Source: Coriaria nepalensis | Taxonomy: Eukaryota > Streptophyta > Magnoliopsida > Cucurbitales > Coriariaceae | DNA length: 64,000 bases | Direction: 5' to 3' | Assembly: GCA_027186245.1 (NCBI GenBank) | Contig: CP114485.1 | Span: 868,001 to 932,000 of the forward strand | Shown: positions 12,985-24,586 of the stretch, piece by piece | Layout of the letters: every line of letters starts with the position of its first letter | How positions within the stretch are numbered: position 1 is the first letter of the stretch | Made by a program: the position numbers and the translations under genes | Notes under the pieces: model-generated | The model's input: the letters and a program-made list of their open reading frames with translations, nothing else | Database searches by the model: none | Told to the model about the DNA's origin: nothing

Positions 12985-13588
12985 CGTTCGAAAAAATGTG
13001 CCCGAAGAACTTCAATCCTATCTCAACTCCTTCGCCATTGATCGGATTGGAAACCAGAATTAGATCGAGAAGGAGAAGGAGAAGAAGGCGAAAGCTTTTA
13101 GAAGAGCGGCCACCCGAGTCTTATCCTCGTCGATTCAGAGTGTGAGAAAAGCGAACAGATTACAGTAAAAATGTGATAATATCGGATTTTTTAATTTAAT
13201 TTAATTTAAATTAAATGCGCGCAAATTAAATAGAGATATTTTCCCCCTTCTTTACTTGTGGGAAAAGCTCCGCGAGAAGGCGCGAATCTAAACGGCCACT
13301 TAAAACCTTACACGTGGTTCACTTCCATTATGCCCGGAAAAAAGACTTTAAACTTGAAGCTCCTTTACAAGGATCTAAACTGTATTTTAGTCTTAAATCT
13401 GCATCTACAACTTACATTGTTCTCCATTTCAGAGATGTACTAATCATAGCAAAGAAACATCAAGACCAATCTCCCTGTATCGTATCTCTTGCTCTTTGCT
13501 TAACAGGTGAAGTTAGGGAAATTTTTTCCTGTCTATTACAATATCTATTTTACTACACAATGTTTATCCCACAAGTCACCAAAATGCA
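12985..13588. other. Spacer between EGY2 and the WIYLD gene
   Basis: Both flanking genes lie on the minus strand, so this stretch holds the EGY2 promoter and 5' UTR and the 3' UTR of the WIYLD gene. It contains an AT palindrome-like run (TTTAATTTAATTTAAATTAAA, 13190-13213). Plus-strand open frames over 12848-13145 are antisense shadows of EGY2 exon 1. Confidence 0.5.
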
Positions 13589-15366
13589 TCACTTCACATC
13601 CCATCTCCTGCGCTTCTTGAGTCCTTGTGCCAAACTAAGTAACTTGGTGCACTTGTCCGATAACGGGGCTGGTTTCAAGTCCACAAAATCCTCCTCCTCA
13701 CCATCATCACATATCCAACCGTGACAAGATTTAGACCTTGTGGGCGGAAAGCTACTACACATGGACTGTGGTGAGACAATAACAGAAGAACAACTAACAG
13801 TGATGGTCTCACCAATTTCACCATCTTCGAAATCATTTGGAGCCGGGCAATTGTTTACAATGATGTTCTCGGTTTGCTTCTTTCCACAATTCTCATCCAA
13901 GTTAATGTCTTTCCAGTCCTTTCTTGCTGCACATGATAAAAGACCATTGTTTATGTAGGAGAATTCATCAACATGCTATATTATGTATGACGAGTTGTGA
14001 TTAACCCTTTTGTTTATAAGGAACTAATACTAAGTACTCAACTGTACACATTACCAAACCTGCTTCAAATAATAGGACTCACCCTTATACTGTGAGTACT
14101 TTGGAAGCCAAAAAGAAACTCATATTGTAGTTGGTCTGTGGCATTACTTACCGGAATCATTTGCCTGAGACATGGTGGGGTCCACAACTTCATCAGCTAA
14201 AACTTGAATATGCTCATTTGAGGGACCAGCACCTTCACCTCCCGCCTGGGATGAAGACCCCAAAATCATCTGGTTGGAGGTGGTGGATTTGATTAAGGGC
14301 ATGGCAGGAAAGGGCGAGATATTGGCTTCACCCCCTTCTTTATGTTGCTGGGCCTGTGTCAGTGGGGAAGAAAATTTTTGTATCAGAAGGAAAAGAATAA
14401 TGATGACAAGAATAGTATCAAGAAAACTTCCAAGGTTCAAACTTTAAACCAATTTAAGTATCACTTAATTAGTAATTTAATACTAATAACTTCTGTTTAT
14501 CTAAAACACCACTTCAAAACATTGTATCTAAACTTTAAAATCATTTCCATAGCAGAACGGTGAATACAGAACTAGTAGAAATAAGCAGTTCAGTATGATC
14601 AATGATCATCGTATCATGAACTCGATACAGTTTAAAATGCTTAGACTAGATGATCATGAACCCTACAATTTAAAATGATAAGATTAGAGATTGAAAGTTT
14701 AAAAACTAATACCGATTAAACCCAAAGGCAATAATGCAAGAGATTCAGAAACCATATAGAGTTAAGGAAGAACGGCTGTATTACACAATCTATTGCCTCC
14801 TGTTGTTGTTCTCTGAGAAGGGCTTCGATAAGTTCCTTGTAGGAAGAGTCTTCGATGAAGACCCATCCACTATTCCCGCCATAAACCTGAAAAAAACCTT
14901 ACCTTTCATTAGAGAACAAAAAAATAAAAAAAGGTTGAAAATGTCTTTGTATAGAAGATCTCAGAAGCAACAAGGAACAATCATCTCCATAACCGAACGT
15001 CAAACCAACCCTAAAACGACTCAGGATTACTTATGGCATTAAGAACCGAAAAAGGGGGGGGGGGGGGGGGGGAAGACACGGGGAGAAGGATAGGTAGGAG
15101 AGGTACACACATTAAGCAGCTCCTTTACTTTTTGGCAGACATTCTTCTCTGGAAATCCATAAGGACTCATTGCGTCAAGCGCTGCATCGATTCGCCGATT
15201 ACCGCTCTGTTTTCAATGGAAAACAAATTTGAGAGAAGCAATTAGAAATTTAGAAGAACAAAGGAACCCAGATGGAAAATTTGAAAAAAGAAGACGAAAA
15301 GCCACGAGAAAGCAAATGGGAATATGCGAGAAACAATGAATGAGAGAGTACCTTTCTAGGCGCCAT
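13589..15366 (-). CDS. Stand-alone WIYLD-domain protein
   Basis: Five exons give about 250 residues: 15366-15352, 15206-15111, 14886-14785, 14353-14152 and 13926-13589. The first exon encodes only MAPRK. Residues about 6-70 form a WIYLD domain: GNRRIDAALDAMSPYGFP, then VKELLNVYGG, then GWVFIEDSSYKELIEALL. WIYLD domains are found at the N-terminus of SUVR histone methyltransferases, where they have been linked to ubiquitin binding. No SET domain follows. The remainder is polar and acidic, ends in LKKRRRWDVK, and resembles nothing I can name. The exon 3 donor was chosen at TGT|GTAATA because the neighbouring GT would break the frame. A nuclear chromatin-related role is inferred from the domain only. 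Confidence 0.82.
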
Positions 15367-17233
15367 CTTTAGTTCCGTCCCTTGTGAAGCTGGTTTGCCT
15401 TCCCCTGTTTTACCAAAAGAAGCTCCCTTTCTCTTCTCTTCTCTTAGTCGCTCGCTCTTCTATTACTATGCCGGGCTTTAGCTACTCCGGTAAAGGACAA
15501 TATCGTAAATATACCACGTCTGGAGAATCCCAAAAGACTCCTAGTCAAAGTGCTTCCGGAAATGGGAGGGACTAGTATTTTACGTTTCCGAGTTTGTATT
15601 TGGGGGGAAACGGAAAAGTGCCAGAGTTTTTGCTGCCTTTTTACTATCAATGGAAATGGTGGTGGCTCGGGGCTGGCATTACCTATTTATTTATTAATTT
15701 TTATTAATTCTGGGATTTGGATGTGATCAGGTACGGTCACCCTATGTTAAGCTTCTCTAATACTCTGGGTCCCTTTTAACTTTTACCAAAGCTGTGGATC
15801 GGGGTGTATACGTAGCCATTTTGTATCCGTTTATATTTGTAAATTTTACCAATATATTTTTATTCAACGAATTTTATGATTGTCGTGTGCTGAAAGAAGA
15901 TAAGAGTATTATATATTATTTTTAAACAAAAGTTGAATATGAGTAGGTAAAAAGTATTATTTTTCTCTTATCTTTCTTTTTTTCTTTGGTTTAGAAAATT
16001 GACAAGAATTCCTATTAATTCTTTTTTAAATGAATGAAGTAGATCATTTTCTAATCTAATTTTGATCAGCTCTTTTACTAATTTTTTATCTAATTTTCTT
16101 CATTTTCAAAGCCTAATAATGCAAAAACGATATCGTTGAATTCTCTTTTGGTTTGAGTTTCCGGTCCAAATCAAATTATAAATGAGTTCTTGACCTAAAT
16201 TGGGAACTCAAACTTAAAACTCAGTTTTGACTAAGAACTTAGTTAGGATCATAAACTTAGATTAGAAAAGAACAAAATGATTCATACTTTTCTTTATCAT
16301 TTTTCAAGTTCCAAATGTCAAAAATTGAGAAAATAGAATTAAAAATTAATAAAAGAGCCAATCAAAATTAGATTGAAGGGTCTAAGGAGAAAAAAAAAAT
16401 AGAGAAACTTTTATCGAGCGAAAGAAAAAGAAGAAAAGAGAAAACTTATATTATTTATTAGTTTGTATTCAACTCCCATATAAAAATAGTATATAATATT
16501 ACCTCTTCTTTTTATTTTTGACGTGATAATCATAAAGTTCACGGGATAAAAATAGACAATTGAAATTTACGGACAAAATAAGACTATCCATGGATGAAAT
16601 CCACTCCCATAGACCTGACAAAATACAGAGAGACGCTATGGATTCAAATAGGCTACTTGCCTTGCACGCTATGATCGGACCTTTATAGTTAGCATGGACA
16701 TTTTCAAATAACTCATACATTGATAGCATGGACATTTGAACAAAATCGTACCGCACTCAGAATCATGTGTAACATGCAAAAACCGGAACCAAAAAAATCG
16801 GGTGAAATGCAAGTACGCAAAACAATACCCATGTTTTTGTTATTTGGTAAAAGAGAGATGGCAAATTAAACATACACACACGCACATATATACTGTATAC
16901 ATATATAGGAAGGTATTAGTAGCCTAATTTTTTACCCTATCCAACGCGAATACAAGTAATAGTAATCAATTGAGAGGATCTTCCAATTTTGAACACCACA
17001 TTATCAAGATAACATAGCACAATTTTAGATCATATAGATGTGGATTTACATTTAGAAGCGCACTTGCACATTGCCATACATAGGAGAGACAAATTTTTGT
17101 ATCAGGGATATCGAAGGAAAAAGGGCCTTACTGACCGCACCTGTAAATGAATATAGTAATCAAGGCAAGTAAGCAGGATATTAATGGATACTGCCCCATC
17201 CAATAATTCGGTAACTGGGCTCTTACGTTATGA
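15367..17233. other. Intergenic region with one MITE-like element
   Basis: About 1.9 kb between the WIYLD promoter and the 3' end of SYP31. A small Ser/Gly-rich frame near 15467-15575 (MPGFSYSGKGQY start) is unrecognised and probably fortuitous. A MITE-like inverted-repeat element lies at about 16042-16384 and is listed separately. The rest is AT-rich with no gene visible. Confidence 0.5.
16042..16384. mobile_element. MITE-like element with long terminal inverted repeats
   Basis: The left arm (about 16042-16110) and the right arm (about 16312-16384) are imperfect inverted repeats of roughly 60 bp. The best-matching core is ATCTAATTTTGATCAGCTCT on the left and ATCTAATTTTGATTGGCTCT as the complement on the right. 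The interior is AT-rich and non-coding. The size and long arms fit a miniature inverted-repeat transposable element. I could not settle the exact ends, target-site duplication or superfamily by eye. Confidence 0.5.
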
Positions 17234-19160
17234 TCAAGCCATGATGAAGATGAAGATCATGAGGAAGATTACTATAATGGCAAATATTTTGAGTAGAAGC
17301 CATCTATTTGATGATATTTGGTTTAGATGCCTTAACAGAGCACTGTTAGCACCTTCCACGTTTCCCAGCGACTCATCCATGTTATCATCAATCCTGCTCA
17401 TTCAACTCACAAATCGTATATTTAAATTATCAATCTAGCTAAATGGAAAGAAATTATGGAGTTAAAGTAAACGAAAATACAAACATCAGGATAAACATAA
17501 AAGAAAATTACCTGATAGCCAGTTCCCCTTGATGTGCAACCATAGTGGCCAAATGGGTAAAGATTCCACTGAGTTCTGAAATCGTCGATTCTACATTATG
17601 AAGAGCAACTGCACGACTTTGTGAATAATTTTCCTGCATAGGAACCACCTGCTGTAACATAGACATTTCCATCTGCTGAGATGGAGTATTCTCCACAGCT
17701 GACCTTCGCCTGAAATATCAAAGAACAATACAAGCAGTTAAGCCCAAGCAGCATAATTTAATACCAGCTTACTAGCTAACAATCTCAGTATAAACCGACT
17801 TTCAGCAACCAGATCCAATAGAAAGCAAACCAAAATTCAACTTAAACTAAATTTTAGCAATGAGACTTAGGTACGCTTCTTATTGCCAAAGGTTTTACTT
17901 ATTGCTGCATAAGTTATTCTGTACAGCAAGAATCATATTTCCTAATGTAGGCAGAATGACAGTTCCTATATGGTCCTTTAAATGATGGGTTGAATGAGCT
18001 TACTTTCCATGCTCTATGGAACAAATGTATTTGATGTGGATACTGATATGCATGAACGTATGAAATATACCTTAATTGGCTGCCAATTTGAGCTCCATTT
18101 GATGGCAATCTGTTCAAAAAGAGACATGAGTGGCTCATTATTACCAATATGAAATGCCCATGAAATTTGAAACATTTACAGTTTCAAAATTGACAGGTAT
18201 TTGATGAACAGACTCAAGAGGAAATTCTGTGGAGGGACTCACGCTGATGTTTGTGCACCCTCAAGGTTATTTGGTGAGCTTGACCATGGAGGTGGCTGAG
18301 TCACAGTTTTAGCCTGATTTCGGAAGGGGTTTTCTCTTGACAAATGTGCAGAGAATATCTGCTTCCGACTCTCATGGGCCTTGATATTCTATTGGGGAAT
18401 GATAAGATTAGTAAAACTGCATACTTGACAAACATTATATAAGTAAAGAACAAAAATTTATCAGATCTAACTATCACAAACCTCTGTTCTTGTGGTTAGT
18501 ACATTTTGAAGCTGTTTTGTAGCTCCCATAAGTCTGCTCTTCAGGTCATCACAGACAGCCGTTGAGTGAACAACTCTATCCTCAGAATAATTACCATCAG
18601 CTATCTCCATGTTTTGAATTGTTTGCAAATCGGAGAGAGCAACATTCAGAGTCGTTATTTCGTTCTTTATCAGTGAAGTTAATTCCTGGATTTCCAAAGT
18701 TGGATCGTCAAACATCGACGATCTTTTCCCCACTGTAGGTATAGACCGAATAAAAGCAACGAAATCAGTTTAACGACTAGTTTAGAAATCCTTCTGTTGG
18801 CCATAGTTTAAGCTTAGACAGAACATATATGCTGCAGTGACTGGCTCCATTTCAACCTCCAAACGGAATTCACAGAAATAGAACAAAAAACAAAATGGAA
18901 ATCATATAGCAACCATGAAGGAGCTAAATAAGCATACATTGAGCAAGCCTGGAAATCTTCTGAGAGGATTCGTGGATCCCCAACCCGATCCGCGAGGCCT
19001 TCTTGTTGAACTCCGATCTAGAAGCGCCGGGTAGCATGAATGGTTTCGACGGAGTTGGATCATTTCCACCTCCACTCACGGTGGCCGTTACTCCGATCTT
19101 CTTCAGGGTCTCGGACAGAGATCGAAATTCCGTCGTCCGATCCCTGTACGTAGAGCCCAT
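17234..19160 (-). CDS. SYP31: Syntaxin SYP31 (Sed5-type Qa-SNARE)
   Basis: Six exons give about 338 residues: 19160-18938, 18732-18482, 18388-18243, 18109-18071, 17709-17512 and 17393-17234. The N-terminus MGSTYRDRTTEFRSL and the SEFNKKASRIGLGI block mark the SYP31 branch of plant Sed5 homologues. The Habc region (about residues 50-160) includes EIQELTSLIKNEITTLN and CDDLKSRLMGATKQLQ. The SNARE helix spans exons 5-6, with the zero-layer Gln in the HQGELAIRIDDNMDESL region. A C-terminal membrane anchor (KIFAIIVIFLMIFIFI) ends the protein. Qa-SNAREs of this type drive fusion at the cis-Golgi in ER-Golgi traffic. An in-frame upstream ATG would add about 16 residues, but the chosen start is the conserved one. 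It shares a short divergent promoter region with RPP0. Confidence 0.95.
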
Positions 19161-19616
19161 GGCCGGTACTTTGCGGAATGCAGAAACTAGACTCGCACCG
19201 GGGGACAAAGAAGGAAGTTTGTTCGCGCCTGTTCAGAATCGGGTTGGGTTGCTTCTCCTTAATCAAGAAAGCCTGCAGTCCTCAAAAGCCCAACTAGGCC
19301 CAGTATAAACCATGTTAGGTCATAAAAACATATCCACCGTCCGATAAAAAATGGAGAGCAAACAACATCCGTCAGATCAATCTTTCCGCCAAAAACCCTT
19401 GTCATTTCCCTTTCCCGCCGGTATATAACAAAGCCAACCCCCGTCTTCAATAGGGTTTTCACAAACTCCCTCCCCCATTAAAATCTCCTCGATACGAGAG
19501 GTTAAAGAGACGGTAGTCCCCCTTGACTAAGCTCAAGCTTCGTCTAGGGCCTCACTTTTGCTTTCGTCCTTCATAGTTGTTGTAGTCTATGTACTTTTTT
19601 TCAATGACCTGAAGCA
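19161..19616. promoter_or_regulatory. Bidirectional promoter region, SYP31 / RPP0
   Basis: Only 456 bp separate the two start codons. Two TGGGCY (site II) motifs on the minus strand lie at about 19287-19303. A TATATAA sequence is at 19422-19428, in plus orientation about 190 bp before the RPP0 ATG. Telo-box-like AAACCCT sequences occur at about 19391 and, reversed, at about 19451. Site II plus telo-box is the usual combination in plant ribosomal protein promoters and growth-related genes. That supports this as the RPP0 promoter, with SYP31 possibly sharing its elements. Confidence 0.6.
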
Positions 19617-21386
19617 ATGGGGAAAGTATCCAAGGCTGACAAGAAGATCGCTTATGATTCCAAGCTGTGCCAGCTTCTTGACGAGTACAGCCAGATCCTG
19701 ATTGTGGCGGCTGACAATGTTGGTTCCAATCAGCTCCAGATGATCAGGAAAGGTCTCCGTGGAGACTCTTTGGTTCTCATGGGGAAGAACACCATGATGA
19801 AGAGATCTGTTCGCATCCACTCTGATAAGACCGGAAACACGGCCTTCCTCAATCTCATTCCCGTTCTTCAGGTACATGTGCTTTGTATTTATTTTGGAGT
19901 AATTAAGATGAGAACATTTTATTTATTTTTGCCATTCTGTAAAACTGTATCAGGGTAATGTCGGTTTGATCTTTACCAAGGGTAATTTGAAGGAAGTTAG
20001 TGAGGAGGTCGCTAAGTACAAGGTGGGATATCTATTTTATTGGACCAGTAATTTGTTGCTTGTGTTATCAATCTTGCCTTTGCGCACTTAGCTTGGTTTA
20101 GTAGAAAGGTGATTGCCCTGTTATGAATGTCTTCTATTAATTCGTTGTTGAATTAATTGTCTAGCGAAAAGATATTGGAAATCTGCTTCTCAGCAGTAGT
20201 TATATAATAGATTGGGAACAAATGATGAATTTGAGTAGTCTCTTTTTGTATCTGTGTTTGACTCTCTGATGTGGTTTTTGTGACGGTTTTCCATATAAAG
20301 ATCTGAGTTACTTTTTTCTATGTCGAGTGTCTCATCCGGTTCATGTAGTACTGGTATTTTTTATTCTTTCATGAATCCAATCTTGTCCTTTATATGTGGC
20401 CACTTCACTTTTGTGGAAATATTCTCATTCTTTTAAAGGATTGATAATCCTTGTCCATTGTCTTGTTTATTCAACATTTGTTTTCCTCTTCAATCAGTGA
20501 ATTTTGAGAATCGAATCATCAAGTCTCTCTTATCCTAATTCTCTTCTATTTTTTTCTGTTTTCCTTTTTAATCAACTAGGTTGGTGCTCCTGCTCGTGTT
20601 GGTTTGGTTGCTCCTATTGATGTTGTTGTTCCCCCAGGCAACACTGGTCTCGACCCATCCCAGACATCCTTCTTCCAGGTGGGTGTCTCCAACTTAATAC
20701 AGACACCGTCTTTCTTCACAACAAAGAGCTAACTGTGTATATTTTCAAACATCAGGTTCTTAATATCCCAACTAAGATTAACAAGGGAACTGTTGAAATT
20801 ATAACCCCTGTTGAGCTCATTAAGAAGGGCGAAAAGGTTGGCTCTTCTGAAGCAGCCCTCCTTGCCAAGCTTGGGATTCGACCTTTCTCCTATGGTCTCA
20901 TTGTCATGTCCGTTTATGACAATGGCTCTGTCTTTAACCCAGAGGTACTTGATCTTACCGAAGATGATCTCCTCGAGAAGTTTGCCTTGGGTGTCTCCTT
21001 GGTAACCTCATTGTCATTGGGCCTGTCATACCCAACACTTGCTGCTGCTCCACACATGCTCATAAATGGGTACAAGAATGTTCTTGCTGTGGTTGTTGCT
21101 ACTGAGTACGCCTTCCCTTTGGCCGATAAGGTTAAGGAGTACCTCAAGGTAAGTCATTCTTTCCAATTATGATTCTCATTCATGCTACTTTTATAATTCT
21201 TATATGTTTTACTGAGACATCTCATTGGTAATATGGCAGGATCCAAGCAAATTTGCCGTTGCTGTTGCTGCCCCAGTTGCAGCTTCTGATTCTGGTGCTG
21301 CTGCCCCTGCTGCGAAGCAGGAAGAGACGAAGGAAGAGGCTGCTGATGAGTCTGATGAGGATTTGGGTTTCAGCTTGTTCGATTAA
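19617..21386 (+). CDS. RPP0: 60S acidic ribosomal protein P0
   Basis: Five exons give 320 residues: 19617-19871, 19954-20022, 20580-20678, 20756-21148 and 21240-21386. P0 anchors the P1/P2 dimers and forms the ribosomal stalk base that recruits elongation factors. The N-terminal rRNA-binding domain includes [20 protein letters not shown] and [14 protein letters not shown]. The C-terminus has the Ala-rich hinge followed by the acidic tail ending [12 protein letters not shown], shared by all eukaryotic stalk P-proteins. Length and exon pattern are normal, with no sign of decay. The site II and telo-box motifs upstream fit growth-coupled expression. Confidence 0.97.
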
Positions 21387-22445
21387 GTATTTTCTGTTTA
21401 AGCGAGTTTCTCTTAGGAGCTTAGTTTGTGTTTTTAATTAAATCCCTTTGGACTCCCGGTTTTATATTTTTGTAGTTTTATTATTCTTTCCAACGTTTAG
21501 ACAATTTTTGTACTCTGCTGGATACATTCCTCGTGGGCTCATGTGGCCTCGTGGGCAAAATCCTCAGCTCTCTAAACGTAGGTATGGGCTTAGGCCCATT
21601 TACAGGCCTGCATTATTAAGTAGACTAATAATGCAATTATTCATTGTTCAGAAATTGTATATAGTTCGTGAATGCAATTATTTGCCAATTTTGACTCTTC
21701 AATTGAGCCTGGTCACAAGTATTTCTCTTTTATTTATTTGTTTTTATAGTATTTGATTAGTGTAAGCAAGGAAGCAGCTAACCCGTTAGTCGTTACGTGA
21801 TCCGATACAGTATCTACTGGCCATGCCCGACAATGCTATATACGATTTTGATAAATATATATATATATATAATTAAGGTTAGTTGATACTGAAAGTTATC
21901 TCCAAATTAACAATTACTATTCAAATTAATTAATGTGTCCCTAAGTTTCCTTAAATCAAGCCACAACATAAGTTGACGTTACGGCATGTATTAGCTGATT
22001 GACTACCTACATATTGCCCCGCCATCAATGTTTTATTCCCTCCTGCCAGTCATTACGACACTTGTTAATACATGTTTTATTGAAGTTTAAAACTTGTAAT
22101 ATAGGATAAAGGAGGCAAAGTAGTGTCATCTCTCGCATGAAATGTCTGCATCCTGTTCGGCATCTTTTTTAAACAAGCCGGCATGTAGGTCATACATGCT
22201 TCTCTGCTTTCTATCTCTTTGCCCCTTCACGGTTACATTAAGTTCAACTCAAATTGCAAGGAATTAGATGCCAAATCCGACATCCACGATACGATTGGGT
22301 TTGAACATTTAAACTTGGAATCTTAAGATGGATGTTTATGATTCATCGACAAGAGGATGATCTTATCTTATTGTAAAAGCTAAACAAAGGTATGATTCAT
22401 GATAAATTTTTAGATAGTTTATATCTATTATGAATAGATATATCT

Positions 22446-22477
<32 letters not shown>

Positions 22478-23040
22478 GCAATTTCACCTTATATTACACT
22501 ACTTTAATATAAATTTATATTTTTTTTTTCTCTATTTTTTATTTTAATTTAATGATTGAGATTAAAAGTAATATTTTAAATATATTTAAAATACTTATAA
22601 TATCGTACAAATATACTTAAAAATAAATTATTGCACTAATACCATGATTACTCCAAAATATTATCGGACAAAGGGATGATGATAATAATAATCAATGATA
22701 ATAATGCTATTGTGTAGGACAGCACTAATCTAAACTGATATATAATATTGTCCCCACTAACGGCCCCAAAACATGCTTCCTTGCCAAGAAAATCCGCTGC
22801 AAGCCCACAACATTGACGCTCACCAAAAGTCAAAAAGCATAATCAAAACACAGCTTGTTTTTAACTGTTCTTATAACCTTGTAAAAGTTTTTTCGGTGGC
22901 CCATAATACCAGCCCACCTGTTCACACCTCATGGCTCATGCATGCTCATGAAACTCGATGTGCCACATGTCTGTGAAATACTGGCCAAGTAGGCACCGCC
23001 AATACGTCCTGGTACGTCCACGTATGAATCCGACAGGTGA
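21387..23040. other. AT-rich intergenic spacer downstream of RPP0
   Basis: Contains the RPP0 3' UTR, TA dinucleotide runs (about 21857-21872 and 22454-22477) and AT-rich filler. No reading frame with protein-family features and no RNA gene could be recognised. Confidence 0.5.
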
Positions 23041-23083
23041 GATACGCATCCTTTTGTAAATACTACAGTTACAGTAGGTGAAG

Positions 23084-23228
23084 CACGTGAAGTTCACTCC
23101 AGGTGTCGGGGAAAAGTTACCTCACGTGCCGATCCGTGTGATTGGTTGGCACTTGGTAGGCGGGGGGCAGCAAAAAGGTCTTACAGTATTAGATGGCGTG
23201 TCATGGAGCAATATCTCGACGCCACGTG
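23084..23228. promoter_or_regulatory. Cluster of three CACGTG G-boxes
   Basis: Perfect CACGTG palindromes occur at 23084-23089, 23123-23128 and 23223-23228, within 145 bp. G-boxes are binding sites for bZIP and bHLH factors (ABF, PIF and MYC types). The nearest plus-strand gene, HSPRO2, starts about 1.36 kb away, so this may be a distal enhancer of that gene or the promoter of an unrecognised transcript. Confidence 0.4.
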
Positions 23229-24101
23229 ACACATGACAAGTCGGTTGGATATGCGTAATAAAAGCGGTAAACGCGGGAGAATGGAGTCCAACTAATCCTG
23301 TGAATGTTCTTTGGCCAACCTTTGAAGGGAATTGAACCGGACCTAGAGGAGACAATTAGACAAAGGTTGAGACGTTATCCACTTCAGATTTTCAACCCTA
23401 GTTGTCTTAGCCCTTAGCTCCCTGGGTGAGCAACCATAACGTGAAGAGATTTTTCAGGATTAGCTCGGATTATTACAAATACTTAAACCCATTTAAAATT
23501 TTAACTTTTCTTTTCTTTTCTTCTTACATCTTTTTTACTTGTTTGTGAGGTATCAGATAACAGAATCTAATACATGGAATATGCTTTTGAACTAAACTTT
23601 AAGAGTTTTTTAATGACCTAAAATGACTTTGGCTGAATCTTATACACGTTTATAAAAATGCTTAGTGGTTTTTGCCTAAAGCATGGATTTTAAGCAAAGT
23701 ACTGCAGTAAAAGTAAAAAACGACAAGTAGTCCAACAACCACTTTAAAATCTCTAGGGGGGAAAAAAAAAAAAAACGAGCAGGTTAACGAGTCGTTTGAC
23801 TGATAAATGGATTATGTAATAAGGATTAAGGAACATCCAAACCTTAAATCCGAAAAGAAAGACCAAATCAATATGTATATAACGACACTGTTCTATATAT
23901 AATCTCAAATGTCGCTCTGGAAGGCTTTGAAGTTAGAACTAGTCTCGCGATATGATACCTACCGTAAGAGAGTTGATTCTTTAAACGATGTTTTAATTAA
24001 TAACTACGTACGTGAAACTTTCATCTCGTCACTATTTGTTAGTTGGATCGATCGTATATGGTAAGGTAAGCAATAAACATGAATAAACCATAATTCAAAC
24101 G

Positions 24102-24128
24102 CCACGTGGTGTTGTATTTGACGTGGCG
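24102..24128 (+). promoter_or_regulatory. G-box / ABRE pair upstream of HSPRO2
   Basis: CCACGTGG lies at 24102-24109 and an ACGTGGCG core at 24121-24128, about 460-485 bp before the HSPRO2 ATG. A TTGACT W-box core also lies near 23797. Paired ACGT elements are typical of ABA- and stress-responsive plant promoters; regulation of HSPRO2 by them is inferred. Confidence 0.4.
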
Positions 24129-24308
24129 GTAGTTGGGTTGGGGTCATAGGATAAGGAGCCAAGTGAGAACAGAGCAGTGGATTAAAAAAGAAAGACCAAG
24201 TAGTCAAAATATTCAACGATTCCGCACCTTAAGATTCCCGACGATTCTTCTAGGCATGGAAACCATTTTACGTTAGGTAATATGGATAAGCTTCACATGT
24301 GCCTAATT

Positions 24309-24340
<32 letters not shown>

Positions 24341-24488
24341 TATTGTTTCTATTTTTTTTTTATTTTTTTTTTTAAATTAAAATTTTTATTTTCTATTAAA
24401 TTTTCACGCCACCGCTCTTAACTTTCAAAATTTCCTCGTTCTTCATTTTCAACACGCTTTTTTTCTTTTTTCCTGTTTCTACGTCCAC

Positions 24489-24496
24489 TATAAATA
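24489..24496 (+). promoter_or_regulatory. TATA box of HSPRO2
   Basis: TATAAATA lies 91 bp upstream of the ATG, with a pyrimidine-rich stretch after it where transcription probably starts. It is a good consensus match in the expected position. Confidence 0.6.
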
Positions 24497-24586
24497 CTCC
24501 CTCTCTTCCCCTTCATTTTATCGACATTAAAACTATTTGAAAAAGAAAAATCGAATTGTTTTCTTTCGTGGATTATTGATTGAAAA

